Assembly (NCBI RefSeq): GCF_020715685.1
Contig: NZ_CP085840.1
Coordinates: 4,030,001-4,094,000, forward strand
Length of the DNA stretch: 64,000 nucleotides
Source: Dermatobacter hominis
Lineage (GTDB): Bacteria; Actinomycetota; Acidimicrobiia; Acidimicrobiales; Microtrichaceae
Direction of reading: 5' to 3'
The notes under the pieces were generated by a model. That model saw only the letters and a list, made by a program, of their open reading frames with translations. It ran no database searches and was not told the origin of the DNA. The position numbers and the translations under genes were made by a program. Of this stretch, positions 1 to 8,800 are shown piece by piece (the first letter of the stretch is position 1; each line of letters starts with the position of its first letter).

Positions 1-1
1 G

Positions 2-3000
2 ACGTCGGGCCAGGCGCCGTTGCTCGTCCAGTTCTCCTCGGCGGGCTCGGGTGACACCGACGGCTTCGTCGACGACATCGTCTGGGACTTCGGCGACGGC
101 GCGACATCGGCCGCCCCCAACCCCGTGCACACCTACGTGACCGGCGGCGCCTTCACCGTGACGCTGACCGTCACCGACAACGGCGGCGCCACGGCGAGCG
201 ACACGTTGCTCGTCAACGTCGAGCCGCCCGACAACTACCCGCCGACCGCGATCATCGGGGCCAACGCCACCACCGGCAAGGCGCCCCTCTCGGTCACCTT
301 CGACTCGAGCGGCTCGACCGACGTGGACGGCGCGATCGTCAGCCGCGAGTGGGACTTCGGCGACGGCTCGCCGACGTCGCCCGACGTGGCGCCCACGCAC
401 GCGTACGCGGCCCCCGGCCTCTACTCCGCGGCGCTGACGGTGACCGACGACGCCGGTGAGTCCAACACCGACACCCTCGTGATCTCGGTTGCGGCCAACC
501 AGCCCCCGACGGCGGTCGCCGCGGGCACGGGCACGACCGGCAAGGTGCCGGTGACGGTGGCCTTCTCCTCTGAGGGCACCGACGACGCCGACGGCACCGT
601 CGTCTCGCTCGACTGGGACTTCGGCGACGGCTCGCCGCACTCCTCCGTCGCCTCGCCGATCCACACGTACACGACGCCGGGCACCTACACGGCGACGCTG
701 ACGGCGACCGACGACAACGGCGACACCGACACGGCGACCGTCGAGGTCACCGTCAACGCCAACCAGGCCCCGACCGCGGTGGCCAACGCCACGCCCGACA
801 GCGGCAAGGCGCCGCTCGGCGTGATCTTCTCCTCCGCCGGCTCGGTCGACAACGACGGTTCGATCGTCGCCTACGACTGGGACTTCGGCGACGGCACGCC
901 GAACGACACCTCGGCGAACCCGTCGCACCTCTACTCGGCGCAGGGCACCTACACGGCGACGTTGACCGTCACCGACGACGACGGCGCTACCAACACGGCG
1001 TCGGTGGTCGTGACCGTGGCCGCCCCGAACGTGGCGCCGACCGTGGTCGCCGTGGCCGACCCGGCCTTCGGCAAGGCGCCGCTCGAGGTCGACTTCTCCT
1101 CGGCCGGCACGACCGACGCCGATGGCACGATCACCTCGTACTCGTGGACCTTCGGCGACGGCTCGCCGGCCACGTCGGACGAGAACCCGACGCACACCTA
1201 CACGACGCCGGGTTCGTACACGGCGACGCTGACGGTGACCGACAACGACGGTGCGACCACGACGCAGCCCGTCACGGTCGACGTGCTCGCCAACGTGGCG
1301 CCGACGGCCCAGGCCACCGGCACCCCGCTGACCGGCAAGGAGCCCCTCGAGGTCGCCTTCGACGCCACCGGCTCGACCGACCCCGACGGCACGATCGTGT
1401 CGTACGAGTGGGACTTCGGTGACGGCGAGAACGGCACCGGGGCCACGCCGACGCACACCTACGAGCTCCCGGGTTCGTACACGGCGACCGTCACGGTCAC
1501 CGACGACAACGGCGACACCGACGCGACGTCGGTGAACATCGTGGTCAACCCGAACCAGGCCCCGACGGCGGTCGCCAACGCGACCTCGTCGACCTCGGGC
1601 AACGCGCCGCTCACGGTGACCTTCGACGGCACCAACTCGAGCGACCCGGACGGGACCTACACCCTCAGCTGGGACTTCGGCGACGGCTCCGACGTCGAGA
1701 CCGGTGACACGCCGACCCACACGTTCACCGACGTCGGGACCTACACGGTCACGCTCACGGTGACCGACGACAACGGCGCCACCGACACCGACACGATCAC
1801 GATCACCGCCGAGGACCTGGTCCTGCGGGTCCGTGACGGCGGCAACGACGCCGGCACCGGCTCGGTCGACGATCCGTTCGACTCGATCGGCGCGGCGCTC
1901 ACCGCCGCCGTCGCCCGGGGCAAGGTCCGGATCGACGTGGCCGGCGGCGCCTACGACGGGTTCTCCGTCGTCGGCGGGATCGACGTCTACGGCGGCTACG
2001 ACCAGAGCTTCGAGCTCGGTGGCGGCGACGGGGCGACCGAGGCGGTCGTCACCGGGGCCGCCGGCTCCGCCGGCGTCATCGCCGACGGCCAGGCCACGCC
2101 GACCATCATCGACGGCATCACGATCCAGGGCGGGGGCGGCGTCAACGCCACCGGCGTCCTGGCGACGAACGGTTCGGTGCTGACGCTCGACGACGTCGAG
2201 GTCGACTCCGGCGCCGCCAGCGGTGCCGGCTCGAGCGCCTACGGCCTCCGGGCCCTCAGCGGCTCGAACGTGACCGTCCTGAACTCCGACATCACGGCCC
2301 AGGACGGCGCCCAGGGCGCCGGCGGCTCGCAGGGCGGCAACGGGAGCGGCGGCGCCAACGGCATCGCCTCCACCGGCAACCCGATCATCGGCGTCGCACC
2401 CGGCGGCGTGAGCGCCGGCGGGACCGGCCTGGCCCGCTCGGGCAAGGGCGCCGACGGGGCCCAGAACATCCTGGGCACCGCCAACGGCAAGGTCGGTGAG
2501 AAGGGCGGCAACACCGGCAACGCCGGCGACGGTGGCGGCCTCGGCGGCATCGCCGGCGTCAACGCCGCTCGCGGCGGCGGTGGCGGTGGCGGCGGCACCT
2601 CCAACGAGGCGGCCGGCGGCGCCGGCTCGGCCGGAGGGACCGCCTTCGGTGCCCTCGGCGACACCTTCGTCGGCGTCAACGCAGGCACCGGCGGTGCCGG
2701 TGGCATCGGCGCCGGTGGTGGCGGCGGTGGCAGCGGCTGGGCCAACGCCACCCGCTCCGGCGCCGGCGGCTCCGGCGGTGTCGGTGGCGGCGGTGGCGCC
2801 GGCGGTACCGGCGGCAGCGCCGGTGGCGGCTCGTTCGCCCTCTACTCCAACAACGCGACCATCACCGCTGACAACACCACGCTGACCACCGGCCTCGGCG
2901 GAACCGGTGGCACCGGTGGCACCGGTGGCACCGGTGGCAAGGGCGGCAACGGCGGTCCCGGCATGTCGGTCGGCGGCGTCGGCGGTGGCGGTGGCGGCGG

Positions 3001-3313
3001 CGGTGCCGCTGGCGGCCGCGGCGGCTCCGGCGGCGGCGGTGGTGCCGGCGGTCCGTCGATCGCGGCCTTCCACAACGGCTCCGGCACGCTGAGCGTCACC
3101 AACCAGACCAGCACCACCGGCGGCGGCGGTGCCGGCGGTGCGGGCGGCGCAGCAGGTGCCGGTGGTGCCGGTGGGACCGGCGGTGCCTTCGGCACGGGTG
3201 CCACCAACGGCGGCGCCGGCGTCAACGGCTCGACGGGCCAGCTCGGCAACGTCGGGTCCACCGGGAGCACCGGCGTGGCCTTCACCACGTGGGACAACGG
3301 GGTCACCGGCTGA
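2..3313 (+). CDS. Secreted PKD-repeat / Gly-rich beta-helix surface protein (5'-truncated)
   Basis: The frame is open to the left edge, so the true start and any signal peptide lie outside the window; about 1103 residues are visible. Residues 1 to about 600 hold seven PKD (Ig-like) repeats, the first one cut, each with the WDFGDG core and a closing TLTVTD strand. Residues about 605-740 look like a right-handed beta-helix (DPFDSIGAALTAA, then GGIDVYGGYD), the fold of DUF1565/NosD-type proteins. The last 350 residues are extremely Gly/Ala rich (runs of GGTGG and GGAGG), similar in composition to mycobacterial PE_PGRS tails. PKD repeats are usually extracellular spacers or adhesion and carbohydrate-contact modules, so I infer a cell-surface or secreted structural protein. 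A strong hairpin follows the stop. A specific ligand or enzyme activity cannot be assigned. Confidence 0.85.
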   Translation, partial: TSGQAPLLVQFSSAGSGDTDGFVDDIVWDFGDGATSAAPNPVHTYVTGGAFTVTLTVTDNGGATASDTLLVNVEPPDNYPPTAIIGANATTGKAPLSVTFDSSGSTDVDGAIVSREWDFGDGSPTSPDVAPTHAYAAPGLYSAALTVTDDAGESNTDTLVISVAANQPPTAVAAGTGTTGKVPVTVAFSSEGTDDADGTVVSLDWDFGDGSPHSSVASPIHTYTTPGTYTATLTATDDNGDTDTATVEVTVNANQAPTAVANATPDSGKAPLGVIFSSAGSVDNDGSIVAYDWDFGDGTPNDTSANPSHLYSAQGTYTATLTVTDDDGATNTASVVVTVAAPNVAPTVVAVADPAFGKAPLEVDFSSAGTTDADGTITSYSWTFGDGSPATSDENPTHTYTTPGSYTATLTVTDNDGATTTQPVTVDVLANVAPTAQATGTPLTGKEPLEVAFDATGSTDPDGTIVSYEWDFGDGENGTGATPTHTYELPGSYTATVTVTDDNGDTDATSVNIVVNPNQAPTAVANATSSTSGNAPLTVTFDGTNSSDPDGTYTLSWDFGDGSDVETGDTPTHTFTDVGTYTVTLTVTDDNGATDTDTITITAEDLVLRVRDGGNDAGTGSVDDPFDSIGAALTAAVARGKVRIDVAGGAYDGFSVVGGIDVYGGYDQSFELGGGDGATEAVVTGAAGSAGVIADGQATPTIIDGITIQGGGGVNATGVLATNGSVLTLDDVEVDSGAASGAGSSAYGLRALSGSNVTVLNSDITAQDGAQGAGGSQGGNGSGGANGIASTGNPIIGVAPGGVSAGGTGLARSGKGADGAQNILGTANGKVGEKGGNTGNAGDGGGLGGIAGVNAARGGGGGGGGTSNEAAGGAGSAGGTAFGALGDTFVGVNAGTGGAGGIGAGGGGGGSGWANATRSGAGGSGGVGGGGGAGGTGGSAGGGSFALYSNNATITADNTTLTTGLGGTGGTGGTGGTGGKGGNGGPGMSVGGVGGGGGGGGAAGGRGGSGGGGGAGGPSIAAFHNGSGTLSVTNQTSTTGGGGAGGAGGAAGAGGAGGTGGAFGTGATNGGAGVNGSTGQLGNVGSTGSTGVAFTTWDNGVTG

Positions 3314-3332
3314 GGGCCGGTGACGTGAGACC

Positions 3333-3365
3333 GGCCGGGGGTGCGGCGATCCCGCACCCCCGGCC
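3333..3365 (+). terminator. Terminator-like hairpin after the PKD/Gly-rich gene
   Basis: A perfect 14-bp inverted repeat (3333-3346 pairing with 3352-3365) with a 5-nt loop lies 20 bases after the stop codon at 3313. It has no T tract, which is common in very GC-rich actinobacteria. It separates this gene from the next secreted protein gene. Confidence 0.65.
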
Positions 3366-3455
3366 CGGTCCGAGTTCGAAGCTCCCGCCGTCACCGGCGG
3401 GGAGCGGGCAGTGGAGATCGAAGCAGTGCGGAACGGGGATCAGGAGATGGGTGCG

Positions 3456-6400
3456 ATGACCAGGAACGGGACGGGGCCCGGAGGGGCCCGGAGGAAGAGG
3501 GGGACGCCGGCGCTGGTCGCGCTCGTGGCTGCGGCGCTCGTCGCCGCGGTGCTGGCGATCATGCCGTTCGGCGCCGACGCGCAACCGGTGTCGAACCCGG
3601 GGCCGTTCAACATGAAGATCACCGGCGGCAACATGGCGATCAAGGAGACGTCGTTCGATCTGACGGCCAAGCCGCTGCCGGCGTGCTCCGACGCCGATGA
3701 CAACGACGACGACGGGGCGACGGACTTCCCGGCGGACCCGCAGTGCACCGCCGCCAACGACAACAGCGAGCTCGCCTCGGGCTACCAGCCCAAGGAGGAC
3801 ACGACGATCGCGGGCACGATCACCGCGTCGGGCGCCGTCAGCGTGCCGCAGAGCGGCGTCTACTTCCCGCCGGCCTACCTCGAGGCATCGGGTGCGGTCA
3901 TCACCGCGACCATCCAGCCGACGGCCGCGGCCACCGGCAACCTCAACCCGCTGACCGGTGTGGCCAACGTCAACGTCTCGGTCCGGGTCAAGCTGGAGGG
4001 CAGCCCCTCGGGCATCAGCCTCGGCAGCTCCTGCTACATCGGGCCGATCTCGCTGGCCCTGACGACCGGCACGACGAACCCGCCGGCGCCGAACACGCCG
4101 ATCACCGGCGTGCCCTACGACGCCTCGACCGGCGTCGCCACGATGGTCAACAACTCGTTCAGCGTCCCGGGCGCCAGCGGCTGCGGCCCGCTCGGCCTCG
4201 CCAACGGCGAGCTCAACAGCCAGCTCGGCCTTCCGGCCGCGTCGGGCACCAACACGGCGGTCCTCATCGGCAGCGTCAACCCGATCATCGGCAAGGGCGT
4301 CAAGGCCGACTTCACCCCGTCGGTCACGACCGGCAGCGCGCCGCTGACCGTGAACTTCAACGGCACGACCTCGACCGCCGCCAAGACGATCACCAGCTAC
4401 GCCTGGGACTTCGGCAACGGCCAGACCGGCACGGGCTCCACGGCCTTCACCACCTACAGCACGCCGGGGACCTACAACGCCAAGCTGACGATCACCGACA
4501 GCGACGGCGACGTCGACTCCAAGACCGTGCCGATCACCGTCAACGAGCCGCCGAACGCGCCGCCGATCGCGGCCATCGGCACCTCGGGCTCGTCCGGCAA
4601 CGCGCCGTTCACCGTGAACTTCACCGGCAGCGGCTCGTCCGACCCCGACGGGACGATCTCCAGCTACGCCTGGGACTTCGGCAACGGCCAGACGGCCACC
4701 ACGGCCGATGCCTCGACCACCTACAACTCGGCGGGCACGTACAACGCCACGCTGACGGTGACGGACAACAAGGGCGCGACCAACACGGCGACCCAGGTCA
4801 TCACCGTGGCGCCGAAGCCCAACGTCCCCCCGACCGCCGTGGCCAACGTGGTCTCGATCGTCGGCACGGTCCCGATGACCGTCAACCTCTCGGGCGCGAG
4901 CTCGAGCGACTCGGACGGCACGATCTCGAGCTACGCATGGGACTTCGGCAACGGCCAGACGGCCACCGGCGTGACCACGCAGGTCACGTACACCACCGCC
5001 GGCACCTACACGGTCACGCTCGTCGTGACCGACAGCCAGGGCGGTACGGGCACCCAGACGGTGAACATCGACGTCTCGGAGAACCCGAACATCGCTCCGA
5101 CGGCGGTGGCCGCGGCCACCCCGACGTCGGGCACCGCGCCGCTGTCCGTGAGCTTCGACGGCAGCGAGAGCTCCGACCTCGACGGCACGATCGTCAGCTA
5201 CAGCTGGAACTTCGGCAACGGCCAGAGCGGCTCCGGGGTGACCGCGTCGGCGAGCTACACGATCCCCGGCACCTACGACGCCGTCCTGACGATCACCGAC
5301 AACAGGGGGGCGACGAGCACGGCGCACACGACCGTCCTCGTCAACCGGCCGCCGAACCAGGCGCCGCTCGCGCAGGCCTCGGCCACGCCGTCGACCGGCA
5401 CGGCACCGCTCCTGGTGCAGCTGAGCAGCGCCGGCTCGAGCGATGCCGACGGCGCCATCGTCAGCTACGCCTGGAACTTCGGTGACGGCCAGAACGGCAC
5501 CGGGCCCTCCCCGACGCACGCCTACACCGCAGCGGGGACCTACACGGCGACGCTCACCGTCACCGACAACCAGGGGGCCACGGCGCTGAAGAGCACGACG
5601 ATCACGGTCGTCGCACCGAACCAGCTGCCCACGGCGGTCATCCAGGCCTCGCCGACGGCCGGTCCCGCGCCGCTGCTGGTCAACCTCAACGGCGCCTCGT
5701 CGACCGATCCCGACGGCTCGATCGTCCAGTACACCTGGGACCTCGGCAACGGCCAGACGGCGACGGGGCCCACCACCTCGACGACCTACTCGGCGGCCGG
5801 CACCTACACCGTGAAGCTGACGGTGAAGGACGACAAGGGCGCCCAGCGCTCGGCCACCCAGGCCATCGTCGTGAGCGGTGCCAACGCCAAGCCCGTGCCG
5901 GCGCTGCTGGCGCTGCCCACCTCGGGCGTCGCACCGCTGCTGGTCACGGTCAACGCGACCGGTTCGGTCGATCCCGACGGCTCGATCGTGAGCTACCAGT
6001 GGGACTTCGGCAACGGTCAGACCGCCAACGGGCTGCTCAGCCAGGTCACCTACACCACGGCCGGCACCTACACGATCACCCTCACGGTGAAGGACAACAA
6101 GAACGCCACCTCCACGGCGACCGAGACCATCGTGGTCGACCCGCCCCAGACGGTGACCGACCGGGTCCGGATCCAGTTCAACGGCGCTCGCAACTACGCC
6201 TACGAGGGCCGGACGACCACGGGCAACCTCTACATCAACCGTGACGAGTTCGGCATCTCGAAGGTCGGCGGCAGCGCCGGCTACGTCGGCCCGGGCGGGT
6301 CCTCGGGCACGATCACCGTGGACCTGAACCGGTTCCTCTGGTTCAACTCCTTCCTCGGGACCGTGACGGTCAACGACTCGCAGAACGGGATCGGCAACCT

Positions 6401-6542
6401 GTCGTCGCAGGTCGTGTTCACGGCGCTGTCCAGCCCGTCGGCCAACTCCGCCCGACTGTCCGGGACCTGGTACCTGGGCGGCCAGTGGTGGGACCCGGCC
6501 TCGGCGTACGGCTTCGCCTTCACCATCGACGACAGGGCCTGA
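3456..6542 (+). CDS. Secreted protein: Cys/Asp-rich N-module, seven PKD repeats, conserved C-module
   Basis: The ATG at 3456 is chosen because AGGAG (3442-3446) lies 9 bases upstream and a typical Sec signal follows (basic RRKR, hydrophobic AALVAAVLAIM, cut near ADAQ); the frame also extends to a GTG at 3411. The product is about 1028 aa. Residues about 40-280 form an N-module starting VSNPG, with a Ca-binding-like Asp/Asn loop between cysteines (CSDADDNDDDG...C). Residues about 282-898 hold seven PKD repeats with the variant core WDFGNGQ. Residues about 900-1028 form a C-module starting DRVRIQF. The N- and C-modules are clearly shared with the protein at 11970-13817, which has one PKD repeat and a Thr-rich linker in the middle. 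It is probably extracellular. No sortase motif or terminal transmembrane anchor is visible. Confidence 0.85.
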   Translation: MTRNGTGPGGARRKRGTPALVALVAAALVAAVLAIMPFGADAQPVSNPGPFNMKITGGNMAIKETSFDLTAKPLPACSDADDNDDDGATDFPADPQCTAANDNSELASGYQPKEDTTIAGTITASGAVSVPQSGVYFPPAYLEASGAVITATIQPTAAATGNLNPLTGVANVNVSVRVKLEGSPSGISLGSSCYIGPISLALTTGTTNPPAPNTPITGVPYDASTGVATMVNNSFSVPGASGCGPLGLANGELNSQLGLPAASGTNTAVLIGSVNPIIGKGVKADFTPSVTTGSAPLTVNFNGTTSTAAKTITSYAWDFGNGQTGTGSTAFTTYSTPGTYNAKLTITDSDGDVDSKTVPITVNEPPNAPPIAAIGTSGSSGNAPFTVNFTGSGSSDPDGTISSYAWDFGNGQTATTADASTTYNSAGTYNATLTVTDNKGATNTATQVITVAPKPNVPPTAVANVVSIVGTVPMTVNLSGASSSDSDGTISSYAWDFGNGQTATGVTTQVTYTTAGTYTVTLVVTDSQGGTGTQTVNIDVSENPNIAPTAVAAATPTSGTAPLSVSFDGSESSDLDGTIVSYSWNFGNGQSGSGVTASASYTIPGTYDAVLTITDNRGATSTAHTTVLVNRPPNQAPLAQASATPSTGTAPLLVQLSSAGSSDADGAIVSYAWNFGDGQNGTGPSPTHAYTAAGTYTATLTVTDNQGATALKSTTITVVAPNQLPTAVIQASPTAGPAPLLVNLNGASSTDPDGSIVQYTWDLGNGQTATGPTTSTTYSAAGTYTVKLTVKDDKGAQRSATQAIVVSGANAKPVPALLALPTSGVAPLLVTVNATGSVDPDGSIVSYQWDFGNGQTANGLLSQVTYTTAGTYTITLTVKDNKNATSTATETIVVDPPQTVTDRVRIQFNGARNYAYEGRTTTGNLYINRDEFGISKVGGSAGYVGPGGSSGTITVDLNRFLWFNSFLGTVTVNDSQNGIGNLSSQVVFTALSSPSANSARLSGTWYLGGQWWDPASAYGFAFTIDDRA

Positions 6543-6580
6543 GCCGGGCCACCGGCCCCGGCAGCAGAGGAGGCAGCGAC

Positions 6581-7822
6581 GTGTCCTTCCACCGTGCGAG
6601 GACGATCATCGCCGTGGCGCTCGCCGCGGTCGCGCTCGGCGCGACCGCGGCGTGCACGCCGCCGGCCGACGGCGGAGGCGGCGCGACGACCACGTCGACG
6701 ACCACGACCGTCCCGGGCGGCAGCTCCGCGGTGACCAAGGTCGTCTCGGGGCGCCAGCACACCTGTGCGCTGCGGGCCAACGGCACCGTGCGGTGCTGGG
6801 GCAACAACAGCTTCGGCCAGCTCGGCAACGGCAGCTTCACGTCGTCCTCGAGCCCCGTCTCGGTGGTCGGCCTGACCGGCGCCACGTCGCTCGCCGCGGG
6901 TGGGTTCCACACGTGCGCGACCAAGTCGGACACGACGGTCGTGTGCTGGGGCAACAACGCCGACGGCCAGCTCGGTGACGGCAGCTGGACCTCGACGAGC
7001 ACGCCCGTCACCGTCTACAACCTCACCGGCGCGACGTCGGTCGCCGTCGGCGGCTCGCACACCTGTGCGCTGAAGAGCACCGGCACGGTCGTGTGCTGGG
7101 GCGACAACTTCAGCGGCCAGCTCGGCACCGGCTCGACCACCTCGGCCGCGACACCGCGCAGCGTGGCCGGCCTCACCGGCGCCACCGCGGTCGCAGCCGG
7201 TGACGCGCACTCCTGCGCCCTCCGCAGCACGGGCGGGGTCTCGTGCTGGGGCGCCAACGTGAACGGCCAGGTCGGCAACGGCACGTTCATCACCGCCACC
7301 GTGGCCGGCGCGGTGGTCAACCTGCCGAACGCCACCAGCGTCGTCGCGGGCGGCGGCTTCAGCTGCGCCACCCGCAGCGGCGGGCTCGGGCCGGTGTGCT
7401 GGGGCGAGAACCTCTACGGCCAGCTCGGAAACGCACAGGTGCTCCCGCCCCCTCCCCAGGAGGGTGACCCGCCGCCCCCGCCGCTGAAGGAGAACACGCC
7501 GCAGGTCGTCGTCGACCTGGCGGCCGTGAGCTCGATCGGTCGGGGCTCGGACCACGCCTGCGCCGTCGCGGCCGGCGGCTCGGTCTGGTGCTGGGGTCGC
7601 GACGAGGCCTCGCAGCTCGGCGACGCCGGCACCGACGCCAGCTCGTCGCCGGTCGCGGTCGGTGCGATGGTCGGCGCCACCGCGGTCACCGGGGGCGAGG
7701 CGCACACCTGCGTGCTGCGCAGCACCGGCGCCGTCCAGTGCTGGGGCGCCAACACCTACGGGCAGCTGGGCACGGGCAACACGAACCCGTCGCAGGTCCC
7801 CACCAACGTCGTCGGCCTCTGA
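6581..7822 (+). CDS. RCC1-repeat lipoprotein
   Basis: The GTG at 6581 has AGAGGAGG about 6 bases upstream and gives a lipoprotein signal with a lipobox ending ATAAC, followed by a TTTSTTTT linker; product about 413 aa. Seven RCC1-type repeats follow, each with a CWG..N..GQLG.G core alternating with HTCAL strands, consistent with a seven-bladed beta-propeller. A Pro-rich loop (PPPPQEGDPPPPP) interrupts the fifth blade. Bacterial RCC1 propellers are mostly secreted or surface-exposed binding scaffolds of unknown ligand; regulation of a GTPase should not be inferred. It lies 38 bases after the PKD protein in the same orientation and may be co-transcribed. Confidence 0.85.
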   Translation: MSFHRARTIIAVALAAVALGATAACTPPADGGGGATTTSTTTTVPGGSSAVTKVVSGRQHTCALRANGTVRCWGNNSFGQLGNGSFTSSSSPVSVVGLTGATSLAAGGFHTCATKSDTTVVCWGNNADGQLGDGSWTSTSTPVTVYNLTGATSVAVGGSHTCALKSTGTVVCWGDNFSGQLGTGSTTSAATPRSVAGLTGATAVAAGDAHSCALRSTGGVSCWGANVNGQVGNGTFITATVAGAVVNLPNATSVVAGGGFSCATRSGGLGPVCWGENLYGQLGNAQVLPPPPQEGDPPPPPLKENTPQVVVDLAAVSSIGRGSDHACAVAAGGSVWCWGRDEASQLGDAGTDASSSPVAVGAMVGATAVTGGEAHTCVLRSTGAVQCWGANTYGQLGTGNTNPSQVPTNVVGL

Positions 7823-7920
7823 CCCTCGCTCGTGCCCGTGCGGTGCACCACCGGTCCGGTGGCGCCCCGCACGGCACGACGGTCAGGCCGAGATCGACAC
7901 GCGATCGCCGGGGTCGCCCG

Positions 7921-8160
7921 AACGTGTGCGGGGGGCGGCCCGTGGCGGGCGTGATCGGCGCGTGTTCGTCGGTGCCGCTCGTTCGTGTGCAGGGCTGGCC
8001 CGTGGCGGGCGTGATCCACACACGTTCTTCGGTGCCGCTCGTTCGTGTGCGGGGCTGGCCCGTGGCGGGCGTGATCCACACACGTTCTTCGGTGCCGCTC
8101 GTTCGTGTGCGGGGCTGGCCCGTGGCGGGCGTGATACACGCACGTTCGCCGGGCAGGCCG
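7921..8160. repeat. 60-bp tandem repeat, four copies
   Basis: The sequence repeats with an exact 60-base period from about 7921 to 8160. The two central copies (7981-8040 and 8041-8100) differ by one base; the outer two are more diverged. There are no unique spacers, so it is a minisatellite and not CRISPR. It lies between the 3' ends of two convergent genes. No credible ORF occupies it; apparent ORFs here are repeat-encoded. The rest of the gap 7823-7920 holds nothing I recognise. Confidence 0.9.
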
Positions 8161-8312
8161 GGTGGCCGTCCCTCCCTCAGGCCGGGTGGCCGTCCCTCCC
8201 TCAGGCCGGGTGGCCGTCCCTCCCTCAGGCCGGGTGGCCGTCCCTCCCTCAGGCCGGGTGGCCGTCCCTCCCTCAGGCCGGGTGGCCGTCCCTCCCTCAG
8301 GCCGGGTGGCCG
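8161..8312. repeat. 24-bp tandem repeat, six perfect copies plus a partial
   Basis: Six identical 24-base units run from 8161 to 8304, then 8 more bases of the unit. The stop codon and last codons of the minus-strand flavin reductase-like gene (ends 8297) lie inside the last units. Read on the minus strand, each unit contains the gene's terminal Gly-His-Pro-Ala-stop sequence plus nine bases, so the array is a repeated duplication of the 3' end of that gene. Confidence 0.92.
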
Positions 8313-8800
8313 GGATCCACCACGCCGAACGCGTCCTGCAGCCCGTACGCAGGCAGGGCCGCCCTCGGCGCCTCGCCGCCCTCCGGGTCGAGCACGACGG
8401 CGACGTGGTCGCCGCAGTCGTAGCGGCCGAACACCCGGCCGCCGAACCAGTCGAGCCCGTCGATGACCGGGGCCCCGCCGGGCCCGTCCCGCACGGCCAG
8501 TCCGACGAACTTGTCGACGCCGCCGTCGGGCAGGTCGTCGGCCGTCTCGCCGCCGAACCGCCGGGCCAGGTCGTCATCGCCCTTCCGCAGCACGTGGACC
8601 ACGAGGTGCTCTGCCGCCATGGCCGGGCCGAAGGTGTGGTTGAGGCGCGACACCAGCACGGCGAAGCGGGGCGGCCGGATGCTCACCTGCGTCGCGAACC
8701 CCACCAGGCAGCCGACCGGCTCGCCGTCGGCGCCCCGCGCCGTCACGACGTACATCGGCGGATCGACCGACCCCATCAGCGCGTGGAACGAGCCGCTCAC
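8297..8800 (-). CDS. Flavin reductase-like (split-barrel FMN-binding) protein
   Basis: Product about 167 aa. The GTG start at 8800 overlaps the TGA of the upstream aminotransferase-like gene by 4 bases. The N-terminus (FHALMGSVDPPMYVVTA, then VGCLVGFATQVSI.PPRFAVLVS.LNHT) is characteristic of the flavin reductase/DIM6-NtaB split-barrel family, which bind FMN and either supply reduced flavin to monooxygenases or act as flavin-dependent oxidoreductases. It is the last gene of a four-gene operon containing a 2-oxoglutarate/Fe oxygenase and a PLP enzyme, so a role in the same pathway is likely. Its stop codon sits inside the 24-bp tandem repeat. Confidence 0.8.
   Translation of the reverse strand: MSGSFHALMGSVDPPMYVVTARGADGEPVGCLVGFATQVSIRPPRFAVLVSRLNHTFGPAMAAEHLVVHVLRKGDDDLARRFGGETADDLPDGGVDKFVGLAVRDGPGGAPVIDGLDWFGGRVFGRYDCGDHVAVVLDPEGGEAPRAALPAYGLQDAFGVVDPGHPA

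Noticed and set aside
7921-8312. Possible CRISPR array
   Set aside because: Units are contiguous at 60 and 24 bp with no unique spacers, and no cas genes are near; these are tandem repeats.
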